From Neoechinorhynchus agilis (taxonomy: Eukaryota > Acanthocephala), in the NCBI GenBank assembly GCA_051530055.1, contig CM121342.1:2790001-2854000 (forward strand): 64,000 nt of DNA, given 5' to 3'. The notes under the pieces were generated by a model that saw nothing but the letters and a program-made list of their open reading frames with translations, was not told the origin of the DNA and did no database searches. Within the stretch, counting starts at the first letter, position 1. The number at the start of each line of letters is the position of its first letter. Below are positions 33,928 through 46,666 of the stretch, piece by piece. The position numbers and the translations under genes were made by a program.

Positions 33928-36900
33928 ATGCCGTTTTCAAAATCTTTGATTGAACATGTTATCATTACACGGCTAAGAGACAATGACAATAAACCCCAAT
34001 TCGTCTATTGTCAACCGAATGAACATTCGATTCCACTACCCAATGATCTCGTCTATTTTTGCCATCCAACTATGAAAGCAACCACTAATACGAGCTTTGC
34101 GTTTACAACAACCGATAAAGACAGTGGAATCGTTTGCTATGCTGTCTGCCAAATATTCGATTTTTATCGGAATCAGTACACGGTGTGCACTTTATCACTC
34201 TTTCCTTTCATTAGTCAAATCAGAAAGTGCCTCATGGGCTTTAAAGCAATCGTAAACAATTTAGGACAGGGCGAGGAATTGCTCGAAAAACTTTGCGAAA
34301 ACGGTGATGGCTTCAAAGACGATGCCGTCGTGCTCATCTCATGGATTCTTGATCAGGCCGTGGACGTAAAAATATTTTGGTGCCCCAAAACTGAAATTTT
34401 TATGAATTTTAGAGCTATTTGCATTAAAAAAATGGAAGGTACGAAGGCATTTGAGATTTATTCGAAAATTTTATTATCTGAACCATTCTTTAAGAAAAAG
34501 CCCCTTGTTTTACTCTCATTATTAATCCCCAGGCATCCTGGACTAGAAAAATGCTTCCATGGATGGAGGACTTTCAATGCAGTAATTGAGAATTAAGGTC
34601 GGATGCCTTTCTTTACACGGCCAAATGGTCTTTGGGGATCTAAAACGTTAATTCATACGATTTTACTATTATTTCGAATTTACCTTACCATAAAAAAGAT
34701 AATAAAGCAGTAGAGAGTTTTGGAACACTATTTTAGCATGCACTAATTTCAAACCTGTAGAACACTCGCGCAGACACTTAAAGAACTCATGACACTTGCA
34801 CGAATGGCTCGTCGATTTGACAAAATTACCAGCTCCCGTTCCAGGAAAGATCGGCATAAACGTTATTTTGCAATCGAAATGTGTAAAATCATCGGAAATA
34901 CTTCTCGCCTTACCCGATGCTACAAGACTGCCACTTGTGGACATTCCTCTTACACTACTCGTCGAACTTTTGGGGCCTGACCTTTTAATCCGAGTATTTA
35001 CATTAATTCTACTTGAACAAAAAGTCGTGGTTCAATCAAAGGACTACAACGCTCTCACAATGTCTGTTATTGGTCTCGTCCATCTTCTATATCCGCTTCA
35101 ATACATGTTTCCAGTGATCCCATTACTTCCGAAATCTTTACCGTCCTCAGAACAACTTCTATTGGCGCCTACCCCTTATCTCATTGGAGTTGGAGAGGGA
35201 TTCTTTAACTTGGGGCAAAGTATTAAACAACTGCCTCGAGATATATGGTTTGTGGAACTTGACAATGGAAAGGTTAGTATATATTGGAGAAATTTTGTGC
35301 AAGCTAAAGATTTAGTTGACTTGTCTAAGTGACCAACCAGTACCTAATCTACCGGCAGAGCAAATGGGATTCCTCAAAACGAAATTCGATTCTGTTCGTT
35401 AATTTTTTCTTATTGTTATCTTGACACAAAAATTTACAGGTTTATGGACAACTGAGAGACGCAAAGGATACCGATTCGCAGACATTGGACTCTCTGGATG
35501 TAGAATTGAGATCGGCTATTGTTAAACTTTATGATTCCGATAATCTTTTACTGAACATCGGCGAACACGCCCGCACACTTCGTCTTTATCCTCGTCCAGT
35601 TGTCGTCTTGCAGAAAGACAATTTTCTTAAATCGCGAATATTCAAGACGGAGTTCGTGAATTGGTTGGTCCAAACTCAAGCTATTGAGTATTATGCCGAG
35701 TGGCTACTTTGTCCTAATGATATGGCATTTTCAAGAATCCAAACAGGTATGTGCCACTTTCCCAAATTAGGAATCTCCTTTTTTTAATCACTTTCTGATT
35801 TTTTACATTTTCGCTTTTATAAATGTTCCGTTTTTAATAAAATTTTAGAAATTCAGAATCTTGTATTGGCAGAATTATTTCTCACGTTAGAATCAAGACT
35901 TAATTTTGGTTTTATGTATAATTTAGGATCTCAATGTACTTAAATATTTAAATCGTTGCAGTGGTACTAACGAATAGTTTTGTTGGTTTTTCAAATGACA
36001 TTTACGATCCACAATGATTCGTCTTTGAATTTATGAAAGATACTTTATAAAAATTGTTTAATATATAAGTGGTTCCGTGTAAATTTCATTTTTTGTCTCT
36101 AGGCAGTAATCTTTTACCTCGAAAATAATCCCTCGTGTCGAGTTAGCTTAAATACAAATGGATTTAGTTCATCTTCCGACAAATTAAAAAATTCGTGAAT
36201 GTATTTTTTCTCTCCAAAAACACAAAATCTAAGTCATAAATTTATTTTGGTACTCTCTTCAATGTTTTCCCTGACGTTTTACTGTATGATTTCTTATCGT
36301 CTTCGTGTCAATTAAAAAGGGAAACATTCGCGCCTCTTTACATGTGCATTGAACTGATGAAAGGGAATTATACTTCATCGGATCAATCTACTTAATAGTT
36401 AAATTAGAAATGCGGTGTTTCCTCGCGAAATATCTCGATTCAATAAAATATTCTCTAGTTAAAGATAAAATCCATGAGTATGTGGCGGTAGGGAACGTCG
36501 TAAATACTTGCAAACAATAATTGACTGAAGAAGTCCATTTTGATTGGACGAAATATTTCAATTAAAGTCAGTCTTTGATATATAATTTTTTCCCACCGCC
36601 ACAAATATTTTATATCTGGGAGTCACTAAGGAATTTTTTTCTAAGTAACAAACAAGGTTTATAATTGGAAATTCATCGGTATTCGCACAAGAATTTTTCG
36701 TTTTATCAATATGAGTTCGATCGAATATCTACTGCGACTGAATTTGTCTTAAATGGATGAATTCTTTTTGTCAAAAATTCAATTTGACGATATTCAGGGA
36801 TCGAGCTAGGGCTCATTTTTATCTTTAAACTTTTTAGAAACTCAGGATCCAAACGAAAATTCAAAACATTTTTAACAAATGTGCGCCAGTAATAAACATA

Positions 36901-39900
36901 TTGTCAATGTAGGTATTGGTGATCCAAGCCAAGTTGGGGATAAACCTTATTGGTACCAAGATGAACTCATTATATTTAACTTTACTCCAGGTTTCGGAGA
37001 TTGTTCTAACCTGTCCATTTATGAACGCGGCTAGTAGTCCACAAATGGACAATATAAACCAAAAGTAAAACCGCAAAGTGGATTTGATGATGATAAGACA
37101 TCTTTTTCATCCAAATCACTATCTTCATCGTCACTGAGCTCTTCTTCGTATATTTCATCCGGTGGTGTAGAATTAGAACGCAATAGCGATCTCGGAGGTG
37201 GAATAAAGGAAAGGTTGGCTCGCATACCAGCGAAGATTTCTAATATGATCGCGCTTCAGACAGGTTTGATTATTTATCTTTACACAAGAATCGAAAATTC
37301 AATTTAGATTCGCCGAATTCAATCGCAAAAAAGCTTATGACAAAAAGAAAATCTGAATTGTTAGTTTCAAGTTTGAAATCAAAAATCGCATAAAAATCAC
37401 AGTCTATATTTTTGGAGAATTCGATGTAGATTAGGGAGGCCTAATCTCTTTGGTTTTTATTGTTTAGAATAAAATTATAAGCTAATCTGTAAAAAACGTC
37501 GATTTGATTAATTAACAACCTTGATAAAGGCTTGATAATGTGCCTAAGTATCAGACTTAGCGATCGTTTGCTGAATTTTCTGCCGAGATTTTAATTTAAA
37601 CCTAATTCAAATACTACGGAAAAGTTAAAGGTCAATACTTATCGTTTTTAGGAATGATCGCCAATTTCTGCGTTCCGCGGTCACGGATGCTTTGAACGGC
37701 CAACGTCGCCTGAATTGGTTATCTGCTCGTCGATTCGCAGACTTGTGCCGAGATGAAAACAACCGGATTTACATTACAAGGCATATAAGCGATCAGCTCG
37801 AAAGGTCAACAACCACTCCCAGCGGCGACATGTCAATCCAAGTACTAAATAAAAAAATAGTTTCGATAGAATCTGCAAAATATATTTTAAAGCTAATGGA
37901 AACACTTCTTCGTTCAATTGAAGGAACATCCGGTCTTGCTAGTCTAATGCTATCGCTTGAGATAATATGTAAATATTGTTTTCAAGAAAATAATCAAAGT
38001 CGTTCAATTTTCCTCTATGAAACTCTCACCGAGCAAGCAAAAGCGATTTTATGGTCGAGTAGTAACGTTTGGGAAAGTGCTTTCTATGATTATGTTGCTT
38101 ACCACTTAAGTGGATCATAGAAGCGTCTAAGTGATCCACATAAGTGAGTATGAACGTGAAATCTGCGGACTTGATCAAGAGCCACTTGAATCTATGAAAA
38201 GGTTCGAATTACTCGAAGGTGTGGACAAAAAGCTGTTGGAGAATGAGGAAGATTCTCTTCTCACCGGTCTCTTAAGCAATTTAATTTCGTTTATGGTAAT
38301 GATGAGAGTGAATAAAGACGACCTCCGAAGACGAGTGAGGCGTCTTATAGGCAGGACGCGTCTCGCCTTGAATTACAGTCAACTTCTATACGACCGCTTA
38401 GATCTTCAACTCATGAACAATAATTTAACTGATGATTCGAATCCAATCTATTCCGTTGGAACTCGGCATAAAAACTCCTTAATGACGAGAATATTCGCGA
38501 TTTCGGATTCTAGAAAATGCAGATTGGATTTGGCACGAGAAAGCATCCTTATTTTCTTCATTGATGATCTCGATGACTCGTCAGTATTGAGTGATCGGAT
38601 ATGGTATGATCATCTCGTTAGTCTCAACTTTTCAAGTATGACGAAGACAATTTCAATTTGGTGGAGATGTATCGGGAGGATGGGAAATGCTGAAATCAAA
38701 ATGAGGGATATCATTGTTAAGAAGGTTGTATGTTTTGCGTTTTGACCTCAAAATCACGAACAACGGAACTTTTAATTTTATGAAATTTAGTTTCAAGTTT
38801 AAATTATTTTCTTGATCAATAAAAATTCACCTATAATGCTATTTAGCAAATTAATCGTCCTAGTATGAATGAGGAGAGTAAAAATGGAAGTTTCGCACAA
38901 ATTAAATACCACTTCTGAGTCTTTAGGAAAGCAATTTTGACGTTTTTCACTGCATCCAACATGCTACATTTTATAGCTCATTCTAAATGAATTTTCTATC
39001 GATATTCGATCGAGTAATATGCTACTTTCATTCCACAATAGTTTTTACATTTTATGCATAAATGTTGTTCTCAAATACTGGTCACATTTCAATTTTAATT
39101 TAATTTGACATTTGTACGACCTAAAGTTTATTTATTTGCCTAGCTTTCGCCGTTTTACGGCTTCAACTGGACAAATAAATAAACTTTAGGCCGTATTTGT
39201 CAAATTTAAATTACAATTAAGAAATGCGCATGGAAAATCAAGCAGCGATATTCACGCTATCTTGTCACATTTGATAAAACTTTTTTTCTCGCTTGTGTTA
39301 GATCGATTTTCAAAATTAATACCATGTTGTAAAAACAAGCTTTGAAACCTAAAAAGTAAGTGATTTATGAGTGAATAAAAAAATTTCGAGTCATAAGTTC
39401 TTTATGGATGCTATAGTAGTAAAATTTATTTCAGTTATACAATATAGGGTTTTCTCCACGGCTTCGTCATTAAATCTTGAACCTATGAGTGGTTGACCTT
39501 CGACAGGTCGTCTGGCCATCGTTTTTTCTTAAATTTGCATCTTTAGAAAATAATAAATACAAATTTGGCAAATCATTAAAAAATTACTCAGCATTTTGAA
39601 TAAACGTACCAAAAGTATCCAAATGTAACAGCTATTGTGAAGCGACGGCAGTATTATTTCGAGCGGTAACAAACCCGGAAATTTTGAAATCCGTCAGTTT
39701 TCAAAATCGCGAATTAGGTCTCGAAATTTCAGTTTTAATGTCTATAAAGACATCGGAAGTTTAATGCACTCAACGTTTTTCAATTGATACTTTTTAGCGA
39801 ACAAAATATCCGTTTTTTAACTCTACAAATTCCATAGGGAGCGGATGTTTATCATCAGATAAGATCCGCCCTGGACGAATACCACCAACGACAGATGAAG

Positions 39901-40423
39901 AACGCCAAAGCCCCGATTATTATTCGCGAAGATGTGGAGGGTTTGCAATACAAACCCGAGGACATTCTTAAAAAGACAAAATATGACATTTACGATCTGG
40001 AGAATGGATGGGAAGGTACAATTCAATTCTGGACAAACGGAATAGACATTGAATACGGCGTTGTTCATGCGGATGAAATCAGTTATCAGGTAAATTAGCT
40101 CCTCGATTTCATTTGATCACTCATAGACCGTTCATAAAATTTAGAAAAAGTTTGTTGATATTGGTGATATCGACAAGATTAGTCAAGTCGGCGATAATAT
40201 CCTGGTTATTGCTTTCTTCGACAAAGAATGCAGTTCCACTCGAAAACTGTCTTATCGAACCGATGAAGTAATTTCGTATACTCAAAGAATTCCTCACATA
40301 TATAATTTCGATTTTAAGGTAGAGGAAATCTGTTTTACGTTTATGTCAATATGTTCAATCAACGTTACAAGAAGCCATAGTCTTAAAAGTGAGACATACG
40401 ATCATGATGAAATAAATGAATAA
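33928..40423 (+). CDS. MADD: MADD / Rab3 GDP-GTP exchange factor (DENN-domain protein)
   Basis: A multi-exon gene. The uDENN part begins MPFSKSLIEHVIITR and includes IPLPNDLVYFCHP and SFAFTTTDKDSG. The cDENN exon (to 35,272) carries LPLVDIPL, LLEQKVVVQSKDYNALTMSV, PLQYMFPVIPLLP and EQLLLAPTPYLIGV. Following exons are 35,316-35,393, 35,440-35,746 (ARTLRLYPRPVV, TQAIEYYAEWLL), 36,913-36,990 (GDKPYWYQDEL), about 37,040-37,261 (serine-rich), 37,652-about 38,100, about 38,131-38,726 (NEEDSLLTGLLSNLISFM, VNKDDLRRRVRRLIGR), 39,838-40,089, 40,145-40,267 and 40,319-40,423. The order matches MADD, which activates Rab3/Rab27 in vesicle traffic. The protein is shorter than vertebrate MADD. The region 34,320-34,795 could not be spliced cleanly, and the frame changes near 34,790 (LKEL in one frame, LHEWLVDLTKLP in the next), meaning an unrecognised intron, sequencing error or mutation. 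The 38.1-kb junction is also unresolved. The 38,727-39,837 intron hosts a foldback repeat. Confidence 0.9.
36478..36606. repeat. Small MITE-like element in a MADD intron
   Basis: About 125 bp with terminal inverted repeats GTGGCGGTAGGGA / TCCCACCGCCAC inside the intron between MADD exons 35,746 and 36,913. It contains CTGAAGA, a GTCCA/TGGAC hairpin and GAAA (36,525-36,553), the same hammerhead-like core seen in other repeats here. Confidence 0.65.
39091..39218. repeat. Foldback repeat in a MADD intron
   Basis: Arms of about 45 bp (AATTTGACATTTGTACGACC and its mirror GGCCGTATTTGTCAAATTT) flank a 32-bp centre that itself contains GCCGTTTTACGGC. A half copy (left arm plus centre) is at 49,657-49,727. 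Confidence 0.85.
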
Positions 40424-41190
40424 TATTTTGGTATTTTGGCGCAATCTCCTTCGACGAACGTTAATCGATTTTATTCACTGACGTGGTTTGCACGATTTTT
40501 TAAAAGTATTCAACGCCACATTCATTGCGCTTACAATGTTAAAATCGTCAACGACGAAAACATAAAATTTATTCTGTTTTAAAAGGTAAGCATTAAATCA
40601 AATGTTTTGTACTGTGGACTCGCTTCTTTTTCGTAAGTTCGTTCATTTAATATACGGGCTTAACATTGATCTAAAAGAGCCACCAAATCGATTTTGTTGG
40701 TCAAATTTTATGCATTCGACAAATGAAAATATCGAAACTCATATTCGTTATTTGACCATTTTTCATTTGTTGGTTGTTCTTCATTTTCCATCATTAAACA
40801 ATTCCTATCGAAAAGAAAAAATGCGATTCTCAGCAAAGATATAAATTTCAAATGTTAAAAAATTAGCTGTTTTTCTTTGCCCACTCTAAGCTAATAATTT
40901 CATTAAAAATTATTAATAATATGAAAGATTATTTTATAAAAATTCCTTAAAACGTTTGCTTTAAGATGTGCCATTAAATATGCAAGATTTATACTATTAT
41001 TAAATATCACAACAGTTTTAAACGAGAGAAACTAAAACCGTATTTGTAAAATTAATATAAAAAAAGACGACGTATTACTTGTCAAAATTGAAGTTATTCG
41101 CACTAATAATTCAAAGGTGTTTACAGCAACACCTAGTTTTCATCTTAGGAAAACATCGTTTGCTTTGATTTTGAACTCAAGTTTACGAAA
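40424..41190. other. Intergenic region between MADD and the exon-array gene
   Basis: AT-rich. One frame of 80 codons at 40,602-40,844 has no recognisable features. Nothing else seen. Confidence 0.35.
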
Positions 41191-41199
41191 CATCAGCGG

Positions 41200-41207
41200 T
41201 ATAAAAA
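41200..41207 (+). promoter_or_regulatory. TATA box of the exon-array gene
   Basis: TATAAAAA lies 63 bp upstream of the ATG at 41,263, in otherwise non-TATA context, with no upstream gene nearby. It suggests a focused promoter and a short 5' UTR. Confidence 0.6.
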
Positions 41208-41262
41208 GACGTTGACATTACACCTATCTTCATCTCACCTTAGCTACGACAAGTGAACTAAA

Positions 41263-43632
41263 ATGAAGCTGAGCCTGCTGATTGGACTATACGTTGTTCT
41301 CGTTGTTGCAATCGAAAGTCGTTCGCATAATAAACGACAAGATATTGATGACACTGCAGAAATTTTGGGATCCGTTAGTGAAGGTACGATTTAAAATTAA
41401 ACATGTACTGGAATTTTGATCTTTTTGAATAAATTTAGATGCCGTGGATAAAGCAGTAAAAGATAAAGTCAAAGAAAAGGCAATGGAATCAAAAGGTTAG
41501 TTGTTGCGAAATTAGAAGGTTATTTAGAATTTTTTATCCTCATCTAATTTGTTCGATATCAAGAAAAAGAAAGTAAATTGATAAAGGAGGCAAAGGAAGA
41601 TATTGAAGGTGCCGAGGAAAAACGAAAAGGTTCCTCCAAATCTTGTTTTCATAAAGCTTTGCAATGTTTAAGATTTAGAGACCGCTCAAAAGTTGGAGAA
41701 AGGGATGAAAGAGACAAACGACGATGTGGATGATAAATTAAAAGGTTATTTAGAATTTTTCCACCCCATCTAATTTATTCGATGTCAAGGAAAAGAAAGT
41801 AAATTGAAAAAGGAGGCAGAGAAAGATATCGAAGGTGCCGAGGAAAAACGAAAAGGTTTCTCCAAATCTTGTTTTCATAAAGCTTTGCAATGTTTAAGAT
41901 TTAGAGACCGCTCAAAAGTTGGAGAAAGGGATGAAAGAGACAAACGACGATGTGGATGATAAATTAAAAGGTTATTTAGAATTTTTCCTCCCCGTCTAAT
42001 TTATTCGATGTCAAGGAAAAGAAAGTAAATTGAAAAAGGAGGCAGAGAAAGATATCGAAGGTGCCGAGGAAAAACGAAAAGGTTTCTCCAAATCTTGTTT
42101 TCATAAAGCTTTGCAATGTTTAAGATTTAGAGACCGCTCAAAAGTTGGAGAAAGGGATGAGAGAGACAAACGACGATGTGGAAGACAAATTAAAAGGTTA
42201 TTTAGAATTTTTTATCCTCATCTAATTTATTCGATATCAAGAAAAAGAAAGTAAATTGAAAAAAGAGGCAGTGGAAGATATCGAAGGTGCCGAGGAAAAA
42301 CGAAAAGGTTGCTCCAAATCTTGTTTTCATAATGCTTTGCAATGTTTAAGATTTAGAGACCGCTCAAAAGTTGGAGAAAATGAAAGAGATAGACGACGAT
42401 GTGGAAGACAAATTAAAAGGTTATTTAGAATTTTTTATCCTCATCTAATTTATTCGATATCAAGAAAAAGAAAGTAAATTGAAAAAGGAGGCAGTGGAAG
42501 ATATCGAAATTGCCGAGGCTCATAAATTGAAGAAAGGGCTTCGCGCGCCGGATGAAGATAGTGAAGAAGAGCTGGAAGGTAGTTATAAATTGAGAAAATG
42601 TACATAATAAAAATAATTTTAGAAAGAATTGCAGAAGTTAAAAGGCGAAGAGAACGTATTAAAGGTATACTTTTTTAAATTTAACAGTACATAAAAAGCT
42701 TAGTTTAGAAAAGCAAAGTAAATTAACGATTGAAGGCATGGAGACGGAAGGTTTGGGTTTATTTTACTTATGATTTGAAAAATATAATTTCTGAAACAGA
42801 AGAGTTGAAAAGATTGGAGAGTGAACGAAAAGAAGCTCAACTCCGTTTAAAAGTAGCAGAAGATAAGCGAAAAATATCCATTGATGATGATTTTACTGAT
42901 ATTCAAAAAGAAATCGACGAGACCAAAGAGAAAATCGAGGATCTTGAGCGTAGGGAAAAGCAGTTAAAATCGCGATTGGATAGACTTCGTTCCCAGAATT
43001 TCGATGCCGAAGTAGTAGTGATTGATGGAAAGCGATATAAACTCGTTCATAGAGAAGGAGAGAACAGCGTGGGTGACCGCAACGAACAAGCGTGTCTGAA
43101 TCAGAATGAATTTTTGAAGAGATTAAAAGCCGATGTTGACGATTACAAAAGACGGAAAAGTTTTTGTGATATTGATCGGTACCGACCAAGACCTGAATTA
43201 AACTACGATATTTCCAAGGAAGGTATGGAGCCTGTCCATCGTTATCGAGTGAACGATAGACCATACGTTACGGTGAATGGACGACCATTGAAAAAATCGG
43301 ACGGGAAGGCGGTTAGAGTGTTAAAACGACCAATGGATATTAAGATTGAACGTGAGCCGATTCACGTCATTGTTGAAACTGTCAAAGGAAGATCGGGACG
43401 TAGACCGGTTGGAAATTGTAGAGATGAGAGACTGGTAAGGTGCAAGAAAAGTGCACCAAGACCGAAGATGGCTCCACACGGGCTTGATCCGGTGATGGAC
43501 GAATATTTTATGCGGAAAACTGGACGGCAGATTAGAATGCCGAATCCGCGAAAAGAGGAAGTCGTCTTGAAAATAATTCCAAAGACGATGAAAACCGTCA
43601 GTGACCGAATAAGAGAAATTGAGCGCCACTGA
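41263..43632 (+). CDS. Secreted coiled-coil protein encoded by a tandem array of exon pairs
   Basis: Fourteen exons can be read with all introns in phase 1. Exon 1 (41,263-41,383) encodes a signal peptide (MKLSLLIGLYVVLVVAIESRS) followed by a dibasic NKRQ. Exon 2 is 41,439-41,495. Four 226-bp units follow, each a 66-nt exon (KESKLKKEAEKDIEGAEEK type), a 43-nt intron, a 72-nt exon (DLETAQKLEKGMKETNDDV type) and a 45-nt intron: pairs at 41,564/41,673, 41,790/41,899, 42,016/42,125 and 42,242/42,351. A fifth, divergent first-half exon begins at 42,465. Small exons at 42,623-42,664 and 42,709-42,750 lead to the last exon, 42,800-43,632, which adds a long K/E coiled coil and a basic domain (VVVIDGKRYKLVHREGE, YVTVNGRPLKKSDGKAV). 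AATAAA is at 43,659. No family recognised. A secreted structural protein with a repeat-extended helix is the simplest reading. Introns inside the array are as conserved as the exons, so the expansion is recent. Confidence 0.85.
41564..42464 (+). repeat. Tandem 226-bp exon-intron units (four copies)
   Basis: Unit starts are 41,564, 41,790, 42,016 and 42,242, a constant 226-bp period, with the last unit 3 bp shorter. The units differ at few positions, including within the two introns (GTTTCTCC...TTTAAG and GTTATTTAG...TCAAG). A fifth partial unit follows from 42,465. Confidence 0.95.
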
Positions 43633-43664
43633 TGCCGCTTTTTAGTGGTTTAGAAACCAATAAA

Positions 43665-44236
43665 TTAATAGATGGCATTGTTTGGCACCACGCACATTTA
43701 GAGTTCATCTTAAACTTGCAAGATTCAGTGACTTCATCAAAACTGTGCTCAAATTAAATGTTTACAGATGACAGCAGCGTTAAAGTTTAGCTTAAATCTA
43801 TCAAAAAGCAATTTAACCATTGCGGATAGATCACAGTGCTCATGATTGCTTCAGAATCTACTCCTCGCGTAAGACCGCATTTTCTCACAGAAGCACAAGC
43901 GCTGTTTCCGCACAACCATAATGTGATGAATTATTCTGCATAGGAGTTGACGAGAATTCTTTATGGTGTGAGGATAAACGTCCGGGTGGTGTAAATGTGA
44001 GAGCAGCAACTCGTACGACTTTATCTATTCTGGTACTACTCATCTGTTCGATAAGAAAACTCATGGCGTACTCATCTTCACGCTCACCTACGTATATTAA
44101 CAACTCATATAAACCACACAAGAGCGAGAGCTAAAGATTTGTTAGACAAAAACGAAACATCAATTTACACTTTCGCTTGAGTTTTTCGATAGTTGGCATA
44201 GATACGGGAGTTGCACGATTTCTAGATAAAAGGAAA
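43665..44236. other. Intergenic region
   Basis: Contains only short frames. The minus-strand frame at 43,885-44,121 has no recognised motif. This is presumably where the promoter of the phosphofructokinase long form lies. Confidence 0.35.
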
Positions 44237-45128
44237 ATGGACAAAGAACCTGAAAAACTTGGCGAAAATATGGCAACTCCTAAAAAGAAACTCTCATTCG
44301 ATAGCCGAGCTCTACAACAGGAAAGCGAAGTAAGTGGTGTATTTTAAATTGTGTTGTTGGCGACGAAAATGGTCCAATTCTACTTTATTGACACATTTAT
44401 CCGGCAGTTTTGGTTCCTAACTAGTTGCCATCTTAACACAAAGCATACAAGGAATTTTTCAAGGCGGTTGTTCGAAATTTAGCCATTAGTGTACATAAAA
44501 ACCGAATTTGTGTGCCTCAACCATTTCCAACTTTAAGCAATTGTTGGTTAAAATAAGCGTGAGTGTTTGAGATAACGTTGGCCATTTTGTGTATTTTTAG
44601 ATAGAAATATTAAGTAATGGAGAAAAATATTTCTGTAAAATTCGCTTTTACACAGGTAAAATGAGAAAAAAGTACAGCATAACAAAAAAATTAAAAATTG
44701 ATTCCAGAAAAACGAGAAAATGTGACTTGAATATTCTAAATATTTTGCTTAAATGATTTAATTTAATATAGAGGAGCTGAGTTAAACAATTTGAATCAAA
44801 TAAGAACTTGGTGGCATTTTGTTTTTTAACAATAATTAATGGAAATCTGAGACTCGCATTTTATCCCTTTGAAACGAATCAATCCGAATTAATCACCTTT
44901 GTCGAATAGAATGAAGAAATAATGACTGATTGCAACTGTACCGAAAGGGTCGTAGAAAGTCTAAACTTTTCTAAAGAATTCGAAGACCGATTCAGAAATG
45001 AAGCTGAACGTAATCGAGAGGAATGCCAAGATATTGAAGATATGATTTTTATAGACACTATTCCTCTAGTTGAAGAACAGACACAAGTAGGAAAAGATTT
45101 TAATGCAGTAAAAAGGGGGAGCGAGACG
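44237..45128 (+). CDS. Two acidic exons, probable N-terminal extension of phosphofructokinase
   Basis: Exon 44,237-44,329 starts MDKEPEKLGENMATPKKKL and ends on a GTAAGT donor in phase 0. Exon 44,910-45,128 (IMTDCNCTERVVESLNF, REECQDIEDMIFIDTIPL) ends on a donor in phase 0. No terminal exon or stop is seen before the phosphofructokinase exon at 46,667, whose acceptor is also in phase 0. The simplest model is a long isoform in which about 104 acidic residues precede the enzyme across a 1.5-kb intron. A separate small gene with an unseen last exon remains possible. No domain recognised. Confidence 0.5.
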
Positions 45129-46666
45129 GTATGAGTAAGCAACTTTTTTTGCATGAAATTTTGTGGGTATTTACAACGCTTAGGATCGGGACGTCAAGTT
45201 CTGCTGATTAAATGGACAAAGAGCACACTTGTTTTTATTCTTTTCTACATTTACGAAAATTCAAGATTTAAATTTAAAAAAAAAAGAATTTTTTTTAAAC
45301 TTTTTTTGAATTTAAAATCCAGGCAGCTACGGGATCAATTATTTTTAAGTGGATCTTGAATATTTGTAGCTCAAAATTTGATTCCAATGAAGAAATTTTT
45401 CCTTTTTGCGTAAATGTTTAAATCTAAAAATCAAACTATATTAATTGTTCGGCTTTTCGTTTTACTTCGATTTTAGCCTATTCTTTTTGTAGAAACATTT
45501 TACAGTAATTAAATTTGACAAAATAATGTTGATGTTTCCAAAACCGATTTGAATGTTCAATCGAAAAATCCTTACTAGTCCACAATAACAAAATAGGAAC
45601 TTCATAAGGTATTTTAAACGGTGAGAATAGTCTCCTCAATATTGACGACTTCCGATTGATTTTAATTTTTTTACGGTGTAACAATTGAAATTATTAAATC
45701 CGATATTTCGACATAATCTTGTTCCTTTAACAAAATTGTCTTCGGTGGATGACCAAGCTAAGTTTTTCTTTCGCGCAAAGACAAAATAGAAGAGATGCCG
45801 TGAATCCGCGTTTTAGGCACGATGATGGATCGCTCTTTTTGTAAAATTTTGTTCGTCTTCCAAAGCTTTAATCTCGTGTTTCCACAAAATAACGCTCTTT
45901 CCCAAGGTTTAACAGAGTACAAAGTTCGTCAGTCTTTATTGATCTTCGTGCCTTCGCTTCCTTCCGCTCGACAAAATGTGAGACTCTTGCATAAGATAAT
46001 TCATGTAATGTAGAAAATGTTTTTCATTCTTATCTACCGCCACTCGAATGTGCCGATGGATCCGCGAAGCATTTTGCCGTCTTAATAATCCAAATGACTG
46101 TCGTAATATCGTTTATCATATCCTTTATTGGAATAATTTTCTAATATTGAATCGAAAGTGTATTTTTCTCGTTAAAAATACGTTCAAGGTTGACTTTTAT
46201 GTTTTGATTTGGAATCAACGATTTTTTTCACTTTAAACAAATTTAAAATTGCAACTATTCGCATATTTGTTGAATAAATGAAGATCACACTTTGAATTAA
46301 AATTCGTTGCGACCATCAATTGTAATTGCGATTATATCTTAAAATAAGACAATTTGATAATTTATTTGGATTTTAGGGATTCTTTAATGCAGAACGGATT
46401 TAGTTCAAAAAGTCGAATCTATTATTCGTTAAGCATTCTACTTCTAAAAGTGCTTTTTTCTCTTATTGCTTAAGCGCATCTGAAATGCTTAGAGAAATGC
46501 AAATGTTCGACTTTTGTCTGAGAAGTGTATTCCGGTTTGGCTGAAATTTCAAAATCTTACGCTCTCCATTTATTATTTCAAGAAAATCCGGCAAACGCAA
46601 TTTCCCCTTTTAAAAACCATTTTTATTGTCTGTCGAGCTTTTAATCTCCTCTGATATCCTCTCTAG

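Noticed and set aside
42030-42477. Two similar open frames (74 and 73 codons) with cysteine/arginine-rich ends in the exon array
   Set aside because: They arise by reading through the 43- and 45-nt introns; the spliced frame gives a consistent coiled-coil repeat in all units.
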